Below are positions 1 through 12,109 of a DNA stretch of 64,000 bases, in pieces. Positions within the stretch are counted from its first letter, which is position 1; each line of letters opens with the position of its first letter. Position numbers and translations under genes: made by a program. Below the pieces are notes generated by a model. That model worked only from the letters and a program-made list of their open reading frames with translations, was not told where the DNA came from and made no database searches. The stretch lies in NCBI GenBank assembly GCA_029948255.1, contig JALIZF010001820.1:186001-250000 (forward strand). Direction: 5' to 3'. This DNA comes from Telmatactis stephensoni (taxonomy: Eukaryota; Cnidaria; Anthozoa; Actiniaria; Isophelliidae).

Positions 1-3000
1 AGGACATCCAACACAAGAATATTGCCTGGCAGTAAGTTCGATTTAAGACTTTCTGAACTTGCATTCAAACTTGCTGAACATCTTCCCCCTCCTCCTTTTC
101 CCCTCTCCCACTGCTCTTCCTTGCTCCCTTTCCCTTTTCACACCCTCCTCCCTTCCTTTCATTCCTCTCGTCCCCTCTCTCTCTCTCTCTTTAAATTCTT
201 AAACTGCGCTGTGTATTGTTCCCCAATTATTTTGCTTTCAGTCATCACAAAAAGAAGATATCAAAGACTTTGCTAAAGTCATGAAAAACAAAGTCAGTAA
301 AAAGAAGAAACCAACTGATCCATCTAAAGGAAGATACATTTCTATCGCCAATGAAGATGCTGGACAATCATCTGGGGAGGAGTAAGTTTTTGAAATTAAT
401 AACTCGCATGTGAGAGTTTTGCTTGGATTTTTTAAAAACTTTCTTTTTAAATTTAAATCTACCCAACGTTGAGTTAGAGTAAATAAATTCTGGAATTGTG
501 AAGGTTTATGAACTACTCCAGGCCCATCAAGAGTAACAAAAACAAACCCCATCCTGGGTGGTTCAAAGGCCCAATGTTGCACCCAGAAGCAAAGAAATTG
601 TGAAAGAATCGGTCTAATTTTGAAACGAATTTTTTTTAGGCAAAACCGCAGTTGTACGCAAAACATCATAACGTGTGTGGCCGGTTTTTTCACGCCAAGG
701 TTTAGACAGGTTTAGCCTGAGAAAACACTACGTCCTTTTGCGGGGCGTCCTCGCAGGAAGACTAGTGAAGTCAGCTTTTCTCAGGCTAAAATGGGTTAAG
801 CAGGCGATACACGCTGCATTTTTTCTCGCGCTTGCAATGCAATTTTAGGTACATTTTGTTGCGGGAGCGAAATTGCCGAGTGTATCATGTCAGAAAGTTC
901 AAAAGTTTGAACTTTTCTCCGCAACATTTTAAACATTGCACGCTCGTACTGAATGTTGCAGAGTGATGACAGACGCAGCAATTTTTCTCTGCAACAAAAT
1001 CTAAAATTGCATTACCAGCACGAGAAAAAATTGCAGCGTGTATTGCCGGCGTTAGAATATCTTAACGTTGTGTCTTTATTTTTCCCCCTAGATATTCTGT
1101 TGATGATCCAGCAGGGAAACCCAAATTTAGTTCCGATACTCATGGTAAACTAGGTTCCTATGCAGCAAGGTAAAAAAATCATTTAAAACTGTAAAATTCC
1201 CAATATATAGATCTTCTTTTTTACGAACATGACCGGCCTTACTGTAAGAAACCTTTTTTTTTCGTACCTTCCAAAATTGTTGATTTTTTCGGGGATGGGA
1301 CTAGACGTTCTCCTAAGGAGATGTGCTGTCCACGCCGCCCACTTTCGACATAACGTAGATCTCGTCAAATAGGCTTGCAGATTATACTATTGATGTGGAT
1401 ATCAATTCAAGAGGATTTTCGCTGAGACGATGAGCCCTCCCCTTCGTGTTTTGGTATTATGATCTCATCACTTGAATTCTCTTTGGTTATAGGCTTGCTG
1501 ATTATGATGAAATCGACAGCAAGTCCAGAGAACGATCTCCAAGATACGATCATGATTTGTATGTGGATTTGGATTTTTCTAAGATAACCATACCTTTGCG
1601 TTTTGCTTAATCTCTAATCTTTTTTATGCAGGGACGAAGACTCAATCCACAAATATCCTGTTTCTAGACAACGGCAAGTATTCGACTTCAGTTATGTGTC
1701 AGTAAATCTTTTTTTGTTAAATCGCTTAGTGTATTTGAAAGTTCTTATCCTTAGTATGTTAGTAAATTCACAGATAATAATTGTGATTTATTATATTTTG
1801 AAAATAATTCAAGAGTTTTGATTGGCTAAGAGCCACCGGATAAATTACCATAGTCGCCGGCTAGCTGCCCAAATTTGGAGTTATGAAAATGTTGAAAACC
1901 ATTATTCGAAGTTATGACGTAATTTTCTCGAATATGGAAAATTAGCTTGCGGTATGACGTCACGCTAATTTATGCAATTCATGCCAAAAGCGGGAAAACA
2001 ACAACAACATGTATTCTTGTCAACAAAGCACAACTGAGAAAAAATTATTTTCAAAAAATAATAAAACAATTATTGAATTCGTTTCTCGTAGGATATGGGG
2101 AATTATTAAGGCCTCGGTTTGTGTTATCTGCCTCAGCCTTCGGCTTCGGCAGATAACACAAATCTCGGCCTTAATAATTCCCCATATCCTACTCGAACTC
2201 ATCCAATAATTGCTTAATATATCATTAGATATCGTGCCAGTTCGTTTAATAGTTGTTAATAATAGTTTCTTTTGATGACAGGATGTCTGCAGAGCCTCCT
2301 GAACTTGTAAGTATTCAATTATAATTATACCTTCTAACCCTCTGTTAGTTGAGGGACAACCTCAACAAACGAACAAACCTCTGAGGTAGTCAATCCTATG
2401 TGAGAACTTAAAAAAGACAGTCACCTCTATATAAGACAGTCATCTCTCTATAAGATAGACACCTCTATAAGACAGACACCTATATAAGAAAGACACCTCT
2501 ATAAGATAGACACCTCTATAAGATAGGCACCTCTGTAAGACAGACATCTCTATAAGACAGCCACCTCTATAAGACAGCCACCTCTATAAGACAGACACCT
2601 CTATAAGATAGACACCTCTATAAGACAGACACTCTCGAAGGCTACGCCGTCCACACTAATCGGGCTAAATTTGAAAAACGCACATCTTTTGGCCTTCCGT
2701 CCGCACTAAAACCGCGTTTTTTTCTTTTGCCTATCGTGTGTACACAGAGGAAAAAGATTAGTTTTCAAGTGGCGACATAGCAGTCTGGTTCTCACTAGCG
2801 ACGCATGCGCAAGTCGACGCAATAAAAAGCAAAACCTTCCGTTCTGTTGCGCTTGCTTTTGTGATTGCATCGCCACTTTTTCAAGTGAGGACACCATTAA
2901 CGCAAGCTTGGTGTCACCTTGCAGCGCAAGGGAGAAGCAGTCTTATGATGCAAAACTAAAGTGTACGGCATTTCTTCTTTCTCTGAAAGGAAACTGCTCT

Positions 3001-6000
3001 ACAACTCAGAAACCCAGCAGAACTGCCGCCGGGTCTTGACCTGAATCAAAGAGATGAATTAGAGGATCTTATATCAAACCTTGAAGATGATAATAGGTAA
3101 GAGACATGTTTTCCTCGCAGCATAAAGTAGATGAGCTTTCCTGTCTGGTTTTCTGCGCTCCATAGAATGGTATGAGAAAAGACAAGGACGCTGGACTTTC
3201 AGTCCAGTTAAACCACTGTTAGTAACGTCTGACGTTAACTGTTACGACCGTAACGTCCGACGTTACGTTTCATGCAAGTGCACCCTGCATGTACTACTAA
3301 AATACACCGCATTAATGAGCTTTGTTGCGTAGTTTGTTTGCGTTTCAGTAGAGCAATTTTCGTATGAGTGTGAAACGGACTGCGCCGTGCCATTTTTTTT
3401 TTTTTTTTTTGCATTAGTGCTGTCATGTCCTGACAAAAACGTGCTTTGACCGTGCCGTTTTCACAGTCATACAAGAACTGCTTTTACTTCTTAGTTGTCT
3501 GGTAATCGAAAAGCAGACTCTAAAAGTATCGACGCCTACTTAGAGTGTCATAAATAACCTGCCTACACGCTCTACGCTATATCATGTCCTTCGCAGGCTG
3601 TGAAAGAGACTACAACATAGATTGACTCGTATGTCATTTCACTTACAGAGCACTAAGAGACGAAATCGACCACATCCATCAACTGCAGCTTCAAAACCTC
3701 TCTCTCGATTCCTTTCAAAACTCTGAGGAAGCAGAGCGGCTTAGACAACGCAAGGAACGTCCTGTTAGCGAGAGAAGAAGTACTAGAGTCACACAATCAA
3801 CAGTTGGAGATTCAACTTAATCGTCTTAGGTCGCTGTTACATCAGGTACTGAAGGAAAACCAGCTGAGAAAATCGGAAGAGTGGTGCTAGAGATATGTCA
3901 CGCTATTTTATGTGTTTGTTACGGATCACGCACCTGCATGTCACGTAACACAATCATCGCTATGAAACCAGTTAAATAAGATCTTGTAAGTGGACGAAAA
4001 CGTTTAAGATTTAAGCTAATAATTAGATAAGAAGTCCCTTTAACTTACAGATCAACTTTCTTTCTTATAAATAACATTGATTTTAATTTTGACTAAAACA
4101 AAATAAAATTTCGTCCTCTCCTTTCCCATTAGTATCTATTGTTAATCTGATTGTTATTGAATTATTGATAGACTACTGTGTTTTGTTTTCATTTCTTTGT
4201 GCTTGCCTCGAACGTCATTACATTAAATAACACTCATAGATTTATTATAATAACTATTAAAAACTTAAGTAGATTATTTGAAAATATCTAGATATGAATA
4301 TAAATAAACGAAAAAACTGAAAAATGGGAGCAAACAAATTATAGCATAGTTTTGTAATTGTAAATAAGACATGATGTACAATAAATTATCACTAACTTGC
4401 ATTGAAAGTTAATTTAAAGTTTATAATCTCTTTTCTTTTATCGTGTATAAATCTAAAATGAAAATGTAATGATTCGAATAAAATAAAATTCTATTCTCTG
4501 CAAGAGGAGTCATCGTTGGTGTTGCAATAAATGAATATTTAAAAAGAAAATAATGACACATACCACACCAAGTAAACCATGGAATTAAAACGAAATCGAA
4601 GACGATGGTGAAAGTTACAGGACACACTTTCCATTAACGACATAATGAAATAGACGCTTAACTCGTGTTATAAAGTCACTCTGCTTTAAAATACTGCGTT
4701 GCAAATATGCAAGTTGCAGTGCGGTGTTGTTCGATACAACCTTTTCTGTAACGTTACGCATAACACCAATAGTGAAACCGTACTTCTGCAGCTTTGTGCG
4801 TCCAACTGCAGTTTAAGGAGTGAACGTGTCACGGTACAGCACGGTCACGGCACAGCACGGTCACAATAGCACGGTCACGTTACAGCATGGTCACGACAGC
4901 ACGGTCACTTTACAGCACGATCACGTTACAGCACGGTCACGGCACAGCATGGTCACGGCGTCACGACATAGGATGGTCACGATACAGCACGATTACGGCA
5001 CAGCACGGTCACGGTACAGCACGGTCACGGTACAATATGGTCACGAAAGCACGGCCACGGTACAGCACGATCATGGCGCAGCACAGTCACGACATAACAC
5101 GGCACAGTAGGGTCACGGCACTGCTCGGTCACAGCATAGCACGGTCACGGTACAGCGCGATCACGGCGAAGCACAGTCACGGCGCAGTACGGTCACGGCG
5201 CAGTACGGTCACGGTGCAGCACAGTCAGGACGCAGTAACGCCTACGGCACTGCCTGGTCCTTTTCCCAATGAAAAAACTTCTTCATAAATAGCGTACATC
5301 TTTATGTCATGGCTGTCGTTAAGTGTGAACTAGACTAATACAAGTAATACAATCAATCACGGTGGGTATGTTGGTTGCTTGGCAACCAACAGGTAGCAGG
5401 TGGCTTAGTACTTTGTACTTTGTATTACTAATGCTCTCTTGACAAAGACGAAATTTAAGTCCAAATATCGCGACTAGATGGTAAACCGTCTTTCCAAATG
5501 TTTCAATTTTCTTTGAAAATGAATATTTTACAGACGTTTTAGGCGACGCTAGATGCTTCGTGACTTCGAGGACCGAGTTTGTACTTTGCCTTAGGCTAAT
5601 GTTAGTCATAGTTTGCGAGTGAATCGAAATACATTTCTGGCATTTCAAAAATTACGTCCAGAAATTCCTTTCTACCGATTTTCAACTCTTTGATTGCTTT
5701 TATCAGTCTAAAGAAGCAAAGAAACATTAATCCATCACACTGAGGATCAAAGTCGATACGCAAACTCAGTCCTCTAAGACGTCTAGACAGTAGTATTCGT
5801 TCAGTTATTTATTTCTTTAGAAATGGCGATAACGGAAGAATAATGTGATATTCCATGTGGCATTACTTTTTTTCGGCGTACAAGAAAGGAGAAAAAGAGC
5901 GTACAAGAAAGGGAAAACAGACTGCCTTATGGAGTCATCAGTTGCCATGAAAATTCAGATAGCCATGTTGTTATTATTTCTGTTGTATGATGAGTTTAAT

Positions 6001-7626
6001 ATTTTTCTTTGATAGGACCCATCTGGCTCGAAAACCCGATCACGCTCGAACGAACCTTCCAAACGCTCGGACAGTATACGATCTGTAACGATTCCCTACC
6101 AGCCGAACCCTTTATCCACAGTATCACCACAGACGAACAACACCGATATACCAGGACGGTACATCACTAATCAAACACCACGACCCCCTGTCAGCCAAGA
6201 TCTCAGAGGCGGAGTCAGGGGGGTACAGCAATCACCGATGACAACAGTGCGACCCCCTCTCGATCAAGAGTTTAGTATTGGAGTCAGGAGGGTGCAACCT
6301 CAGTCAAGTGCACCCATTAATCCTTCTCATTATGGGTTCAACAGCAGCGGCGTAAAAACATCGTACGAAGAAGTGGAGCTACAAAATATTGTGGACAGAA
6401 TGATTAGCTCTTTCCCTCTTAATGCTGAATCTGGTTAGTAGAAATAACCAAAAACAAGCAACAACAGTAACAACAGCAGTAACAGCAACAACAACAACAA
6501 CAACAACAACAAACCAGCAACAACAACAACAGTAACATAACAATAACAATAAAAGCAACAACAAAAGTAACAACAACAGTAACAACAACAATAAAAACAA
6601 CAATAAAAGCAACAATAAAAGCAACAACAACAAAAGTAACAACAACAGTAACAACAATAAAAACAACAATAAAAACAACAATAAAAGCAACAACAAAAGC
6701 AACAACAACAACAAAAACAATAAAAGCAACAACAACAGTAACAAAAAGAAGAACAACAATAACAACAATAAAAGCAACAAGCAATATCAACAACAAAAGC
6801 AACAACAATTACTACAACAAAAGCAGTAACAAAACAACGATAACAACAACAATAAAAGCAACTAACAACAGCAACATCAAGAACAATAAAAGCAACAATA
6901 ACAACAACAATAAAAGCAACATCAACAACAACAACAAAAGCGACAACAGCAACACAACAATCACTCAATAGTTTAAATTATCGCAAAATCCAGGAAATGG
7001 GAGGGTAACGTCAGCAGTTGATACATGGACACAACAATAAATGCAAAAAAGAAAAAATTGTCGGTGCACTCTACGGTAATTACGGTCCAGATTTCACACT
7101 AATATTAGTGACAAACCATGGTACGGTATTAAAAACTTTCACTTTTAATACCGTTACCTGGAATTCCAATTCCTCAGAATCCCAAACGGGCTTCTGATTG
7201 GCCGTATTTTCCGTGCTCTGTTACCATAGGTTTCCCACTAGAGCAGATTTCGTATGTGTGAAACGGACCGCGCCGTGCCGTGGCCGTGACAATGCCGTAA
7301 TATTTATAACAACATTCGAGATTCCTGCCGTAATCGTGCCGTGACCGTGCGGTGCCGTTTTCACAGTCATTCGAAATCTGCTACACAGCATGTCATCAAC
7401 GTCCTGAGGTTTTCAATGGCAAGCGCAATCTCAATACTTCTGTTTATCGTTTGTAGATATCTCGATGGAAATACACAGTGACCTATTTGTAGCAGCGTCG
7501 ATGGTCAGTGAAGCAATGCAGTCCTTGGTTTCAGCGGTCGCACGACAAGCGGGTAGGCACCTTACACGTGGTCGTACTTTATGTAACTCGCGCAACAGTC
7601 CGCACGTTGGATTTAAGATTTCATAG
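1..7626 (+). CDS. DMD: Dystrophin/utrophin-family protein, C-terminal part (5' end outside window)
   Basis: Membrane-cytoskeleton linker of the dystrophin complex. Visible exons: 1-31, 242-381, 1092-1169, 1493-1558, 1632-1677, 2990-3096, 3649-3845, 6016-6433 and 7457-7626; phases agree throughout except for one frameshift. The first exons encode HPTQEYC, then EDIKDFAKVMKNK, matching the post-ZZ segment of dystrophin (HYPMVEYC...EDVRDFAKVLKNK). SDTHGKLGSYAARLAD matches dystrophin SHDDTHSRIEHYASRLAE. DELEDLISNLEDDNR and EVLESHNQQLEIQLNRLR are the two C-terminal coiled-coil segments that in relatives bind dystrobrevin. The 6016 exon is Pro/Ser-rich. The 7457 exon encodes HSDLFVAASMVSEAMQSLV, like the conserved end of the family. 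It runs to a TAG at 7624, but a possible donor (gcgg|gtaggc) near 7549 means a further exon cannot be excluded. An extra base near 3761 breaks the frame. A short exon near 2282-2306 with a good donor does not fit the phase and was left out. Confidence 0.88.
242..381 (+). CDS. DMD: Dystrophin-family exon with the EDIKDFAKV motif
   Basis: Exon between a pyrimidine-rich acceptor (tttgctttcag) and the donor gga|gtaagt. It reads from phase 0 and leaves two bases that join the exon at 1092. The residues EDIKDFAKVMKNK align with EDVRDFAKVLKNK of vertebrate dystrophin, and GRYISIA aligns with the following GYLPVQT. It is the best anchor for the identification of the gene. Confidence 0.9.
801..1050. 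repeat. Inverted-repeat (MITE-like) element in a dystrophin intron
   Basis: The left end (gcgatacacgctgcattttt) and right end (attgcagcgtgtattgccgg) are imperfect reverse complements. The inner parts also pair (ttgcaatgcaattttag against ctaaaattgcattaccag). No ORF of note. This is the form of a non-autonomous foldback DNA element. Confidence 0.7.
2072..2208. repeat. Long near-perfect palindrome in a dystrophin intron
   Basis: Arms containing aggatatggggaattattaa and its complement ttaataattccccatatcct flank a short centre (agccttcggct). Small open frames on both strands across it are by-products of the symmetry. Foldback element or hairpin-forming insertion. Confidence 0.8.
2412..2636. repeat. 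Minisatellite, unit about 16-17 bp (acctctataagacagac)
   Basis: About 13 imperfect head-to-tail units of acctctataagacagac, intronic in the dystrophin-family gene. Variation is mostly agacag against agatag. Confidence 0.85.
3346..3482. repeat. Inverted-repeat element, TCGTATGA family (copy 1)
   Basis: It begins agagcaattttcgtatgagt and ends acagtcatacaagaactgct, imperfect reverse complements. The interior has the family's gccgtg words. A run of 22 T interrupts this copy at about 3390-3411. Other copies lie near 7240, 10395, 10564, 10994, 11141, 26546 and 33805. Confidence 0.7.
3649..3845 (+). pseudogene. DMD: Dystrophin coiled-coil exon with a +1 frameshift
   Basis: The exon opens in the frame set by the previous one (ALRDEIDHIHQLQ...AERLRQRKER) but then runs to a stop at 3818-3820. 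The family continuation EVLESHNQQLEIQLNRLRSLL lies in the next frame. Removing one base in the cgtcctg context near 3761 joins the two halves as RQRKERLLAREEVLE, which fits dystrophin LRQHKGRLEARMQILED. The corrected exon also ends in phase 0, as the open 6016 exon needs. A sequencing or assembly indel is the simplest explanation; a real allele or programmed shift is possible. Confidence 0.85.
4828..5235. repeat. Minisatellite built on cacggtcacggtacag
   Basis: About 400 bp of short repeats of the type cacggtcacggtacag, with changing spacer letters, in a dystrophin-family intron. Long open frames across it (for example 4820-5110) are repeat artefacts. The same words fill the interior of the TCGTATGA inverted-repeat family. 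Confidence 0.88.
6440..6960. repeat. AAC/AGC/ATA-rich microsatellite tract
   Basis: Over 500 bp of imperfect trinucleotide repeats (caacaacaataaaagcaac) immediately after the donor at 6434. The poly-Leu/Val/Cys open frames on the - strand are artefacts. Confidence 0.9.
7240..7383. repeat. Inverted-repeat element, TCGTATGA family (copy 2)
   Basis: It starts agagcagatttcgtatgtgt and ends cagtcattcgaaatctgct. The interior carries cgtgccgtgaccgtgcggtg and the family's central block aacattcgagattcctgccg. Confidence 0.75.
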
Positions 7627-7632
7627 TGCGTA

Positions 7633-7822
7633 TTTCACAATACCTAAATTTCGCGATTTTGTGATTTGTTTCGGCACAATATCGACATTTCACGATTTTG
7701 CGTGATTTATTTCACGATACCTAAACTTCGCGATTTTGTGATTTGTTTCGGCACAATATCGACATTTCACGATTTTGCGTGATTTATTTCACGATACTTA
7801 AACTTCGCGATTGTGCGCGATT
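7633..7822. repeat. Tandem repeat, 77-bp unit, about 2.4 copies
   Basis: Units beginning tttcac(a/g)ata start at 7633, 7710 and 7787, a constant spacing of 77 bp. Each contains gattttgtgatttgtttcgg. It lies just downstream of the presumed stop of the dystrophin-family gene. Confidence 0.85.
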
Positions 7823-9599
7823 TATCTCGATTGAAGTCTCGCAGAACTCGTGAAAAATTGCGTTGTTTCAGAGGAACGGATACTTTTCTTTTGTAACATT
7901 ACATCCAATGTAAACTCCACGTTACTACGACGACAATCACGTTCACTTGTCGATTGTCTTGCAGCAGTCCCCACAAAATGAAGTACAATTGTAGGGTGTG
8001 TCACATCTGAGAAAAACTAGTTTTTCCCGGATGTGATAAAGGCTATACAATATAAAATCACAACCATAGGACTCCCAGATTCTGATGCAATTTCTGGTCT
8101 GTTGCCTTGAAAAATGCTCACAAAAGTTTGAGGAGCTATTAAAGTTGTGTATGTTGTACTCTGTACTATACTGTACCATCATCTGAAAAATGTTACCATG
8201 TGTTTTGTTGTAGTACCAGCATCTTCCACATACAGTGAGTGACATCCAGCTGATTGAAAACTAGTGGGCATTTGGCTATGGGATTGTCAACCTTGCATAA
8301 TACAATTATCATTCTCCTAGGATGCTTGACAGTTTGTCATAGAATTCCTGTAGTCCAGTATGGCTTAGTAATTCATGTCTGAAGCTATGCCAGGAGATGG
8401 GTTGATGGAATGTCAACTCTGCATGAATACCTTGTCCAAAGATTTATGGTACTTTGACAGAGAATCCCTGGAGCATATTTTGGTTCAGAAGTTCCTCTTC
8501 AAACACATACCACTAAGAACTGAAAAGATTCTCTTTTTTTTTGCGGAAGCCTGTCAAGGCAGCTCATCCCAACCTATTTGGGATAATAATATTCTAGACG
8601 ATAAATTCTATTTAACAGCCAATACTGAAAGAACAACAGAAAGATACTGATAACTGGATACATTTGACAATAATATATAAAATTTCATATCTTGTCTATA
8701 AATGTGTGAAAAGGAGTATATAGACATTAATATTTTTATTATTAAAGATTTGTTTTACTGATTGATTTAAACATTCACTTATTTCTTCCCATTTTATTTG
8801 GATGCCATTTTCTAATACATTACTCTTGTTCTATCATGATTTAGCGTGTTTACAGTGAGAAATCCAAAAATATGGCCCCTATAAACCTAAGGGGCACCAT
8901 ATATAGTGACCGGGAGGAGTGAATGAAGCTAATTCAATGACCCTCTAAAAAGGCTATTAAGGTTAAGCCAGCCCAAATGCCTCATATGCCTCATAAAGGT
9001 GATATCAAAGCTTATAGTGGGAAGCAAGGATGCTACCTTAAATTAACCCCCTTTTGCCTGATAACCTCAACAGTCTAAAATGTCATGTACTGGCCCACCA
9101 ACAAATTAATAACAAAAATAACTTCCATATTTAAATATTGCTACTCTTTCCTAGTTTAATATTTACACACGCAAAGAAAAGACATCTTCAGCGTTTTGTG
9201 ATGTCTTCCATTTTCATTCCTCTTGGGTTAAAAGATTCACTGTTTGAAATACTTTCAAAAGAATCTTATGAATTCCCCAAGAGGATTGAAAACTAAAAAC
9301 ATTGATTGAGACAACAGTTTTCACTCCTCCTATTTAGTGGTCATCCCAAATTTCAACATGCAGTTAGAATGTTAAGCAGGACATGACAGACTGAGTTTAC
9401 TGGCAAGTGCTAGATATAATACTTCAACGATTCACTGGAATATTAATATCATCTTGCTATATCCTAGTGCTTGACGTTTACTTAAGTATTTGAATGACTG
9501 TGCAAAAAATTGGTATATATTCAATATACATGCAATCCATGTAGCTGGATGACCCGAGGTGGCCAGTTGCTTGAAGGCAGGTTAGCACTAACTCAGAGT

Positions 9600-9722
9600 T
9601 AGAGTGATGGCACTTAATCCTTTAAATAGATATTAGTTTAACAGACATTTTCTTTTGTTTTGATTAGACTATTAGACACTGACTATTAGATTTTGTTTCA
9701 CGGATTAAGTGCCATCACTCTA
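9600..9722. repeat. MITE, ACTTAATCC terminal-repeat family (copy 1)
   Basis: Perfect 21-bp terminal inverted repeats: tagagtgatggcacttaatcc at the left and its exact complement at the right. Related copies lie at 16890, 17724, 17950 and 27014. Each copy begins and ends with TA, which fits insertion at TA dinucleotides. Confidence 0.88.
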
Positions 9723-9765
9723 AGGCTGAGAAAACCTTCAATTTTAACCCAGGTTAGTGCTAACC

Positions 9766-10130
9766 TGGGCCAGGTTGTTCGAAAGATGATTAGCGTTAAC
9801 CCAGGATTAAATCTAAAGAAAACAATTTATTTTAACTGGGGATTAGTGTTAATTGCCCTTTGAACAATCGGGCCTTGTTGTAGAGCAACCAGGCCCTGGG
9901 CCAGGTTGTTTGAAAGATGATTAGTGTTGAACCAGGATTAAATCTAAAAACATTCCTTTCAACCCAGGATTAGTACTAATTGCCCTTTTAAAAACTGGGC
10001 CCAGCTGTAGAGCAACCAGGCCCTGGGCCCGATTGTTTGAAAGACAATAAGCATTAAACCAGGATTAAATCTAAAGAAAACCATTTGATTTTAACCCAGG
10101 ATTAGTACTAATTGCCCTTCGAACAACTGA
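9766..10130. repeat. Three tandem copies of a 'ttaacccaggattaaatct' inverted-repeat element
   Basis: Each unit of roughly 120 bp opens near gggccaggttgttcgaaaga, includes accaggattaaatctaaa, and closes near gccctttgaacaatcgggcc, so it is itself a rough palindrome. A dispersed single copy lies at 48067-48178 inside patched-domain copy 2. Confidence 0.85.
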
Positions 10131-10394
10131 GTCCTGTTTTCCAAATAATATATTACAGGCAACAGCACCCAATCTCAAGAAAACCTGTGAATTTCATTCA
10201 TGATTATAGAGTTAGAACATACTGCAGTGATCTATCTAAAACAGACACCCTAAAGAACAACTCTCGTGGTCTCCTTTGATAAGGTGTCTGTCTTAGAGAG
10301 GTGCCTACCTAAAGTGGTGCTCACCACATAATGGACTTTGTGGCATGGAGAAATGGTTGCTATGCTGGAGCTTATGAAATGGTTATAGAAATGG

Positions 10395-10529
10395 TCATAT
10401 AAGGAACAGACTGCGTTGTGCTGTGACTGTGTCAGTGTCATGATATCTATAGAACACTTGAAATTCCTGTCGTAACTGTGCTGTTTCATAACCATGCCAT
10501 TTTCACAGCCATATGAAGACTGTTCTAAG
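10395..10529. repeat. Inverted-repeat element, TCGTATGA family (degraded copy 3)
   Basis: Family words tgtcagtgtcatgatatcta, cttgaaattcctgtcgtaac and ccattttcacagccatatga appear in order. The left terminus is decayed. Confidence 0.6.
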
Positions 10530-10563
10530 AGTAGACTGTATTATAAAACCCATGCTCATATGA

Positions 10564-10716
10564 TAGAGCATAATTATTTCATATGAATGTGAAATGAACT
10601 GCACCATGCCGTGACCATGTCAGTGCCGTGATGTCTATAAAAACATTCAAAATTCCTGCCGTAATCATGCTGTGACCATGTGGTGCTATTTTCACAGTCA
10701 TATGAAATCTACTCTA
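10564..10716. repeat. Inverted-repeat element, TCGTATGA family (copy 4)
   Basis: It starts agagcataattatttcatat, ends cagtcatatgaaatctactc, and has the central block aacattcaaaattcctgccg. Confidence 0.68.
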
Positions 10717-10993
10717 TATGAGTAAATGTTCTAATTCTGTACACTTAATAACAAGACAAATTTATCCCATTAAATAAAAAGTTATAAATAAATATTATGT
10801 ACATAAATATGAGTATGTTGACTTTTTAAGCCATAACTCAACTTAGAATGACTTATTCCCAAATATAGATCCTGGAAGACCCAGAGTGAAAGAAAGTGAA
10901 ATAAATGAAAAAAGGAAAAAATCCTGAACAGGGAAACTCACCATAGGCCTATTCCATGCTGCTTTTACTTAATATATACAGCACCTAACACTA

Positions 10994-11142
10994 AGAGTAA
11001 ATTTTGTATGTATATAAAATGGACCATGCTATACTATAACTGTGTCATCAGTGGGCCATGTCAACAAAAACATTCAAAATTCTTACTGTAACTGTACCGT
11101 GCTGTGACCACATTGTTTTCACATTCATACAAATCTCCTCTA
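10994..11142. repeat. Inverted-repeat element, TCGTATGA family (copy 5)
   Basis: It starts agagtaaattttgtatgtat and ends ttcatacaaatctcctcta. It directly adjoins the next copy at 11141, giving a head-to-tail pair. Confidence 0.65.
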
Positions 11143-11289
11143 GAGCAGATTTCGTATGAGTGTGAAACAAACCATTCCGTGCTGTGACCGTGTCAGTGCC
11201 GTGATGTCTATAAAAACATTCGAAACTCTTGCTGAAACTGTGCCCTGACCTTGCAGTGCCATTTTCACATTCATACAAAATCTATTCTA
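11141..11289. repeat. Inverted-repeat element, TCGTATGA family (copy 6)
   Basis: It starts tagagcagatttcgtatgag and ends ttcatacaaaatctattcta, imperfect reverse complements, around the usual interior (gtgatgtctataaaaacatt). Confidence 0.72.
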
Positions 11290-11345
11290 AGGAGTTACTT
11301 TAGAGCATTGAAAAGCCTTCTCCGCATGCAATACCATGGTTTTCG

Positions 11346-11466
11346 TAAAAAGCTGCTGTCAGGCTTCCTGTGTTGCTCTCGGAGCACAAAATGCTCGGAG
11401 ACTGAGGAGAGTGCAGCAGAGCAACTTTGCAACACAGGAACACAGGAAGCCCAAAAGCAGCTTTTT
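11346..11466. repeat. Foldback element with aggcttcctgtgttg arms
   Basis: The left arm aaaagctgctgtcaggcttc pairs with the right arm gaagcccaaaagcagctttt. A similar cttcctgtgttg/caacacaggaa pair recurs at 28620-28700 in copy 1. Confidence 0.65.
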
Positions 11467-12109
11467 CCTGTGGAGGAGGCTAGTTGTTAAACTGTTCCTG
11501 TTCACTATTGTGTCAGACCCTTCAAACTGATGAAAATGATTGAAATCAAAAACCCTGCCATGTTAAATTGATTCTGATGCAGCATTATTGCCAAATCTAA
11601 TTCAGCAATTAGGTGCATGACAGAGACATATGGAATGGATCTTAAATTAGGGATTTTACACACAAAATGGCATATGCAATGTTGTTTTGATCATTGAGAA
11701 GTGTCTTTAGCCCTGCAATATTGTACATGACATTCCAGGACTGCTGCAGAAATGGCAGTCTGCTTTGCAACATTGAGTGCAAAGTCACAAATAAAGTTGC
11801 AAACAATGCTGGCAACATATGCAACTTCACATTGTGTTATATATTTTTCCCTTCCATCATCCTATCATAAGTTTCACTATAATTTCTTTCACCCTGTGTC
11901 TCCACAGATGTCATCAATTAATTACAATGATATATTTTATACACCATGCATTTACTGTTAATATTATTTTCTAAAAATAAATAATTTTCAATTTTGCAAC
12001 AAATCTCTGTAGCCCATCACATGAAAAACTCAAAAATATTTTCAACTCAAACCCTGCCGACAAACAAGATTTAAATGAAGTTTAAATTATTTTGATTAAT
12101 AAGGATACT

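Noticed and set aside
4820..5288. His/Ser/Thr-rich repetitive frames
   Set aside because: Minisatellite translation; different frames give equally repetitive products.
6379..6968. Long Leu/Val/Cys-rich frames on the - strand
   Set aside because: They are translations of the AAC-type microsatellite.
8375..8650. 91-codon + strand frame
   Set aside because: No recognisable domain, no splice context and no paralogue; the length is within chance for AT-rich DNA.
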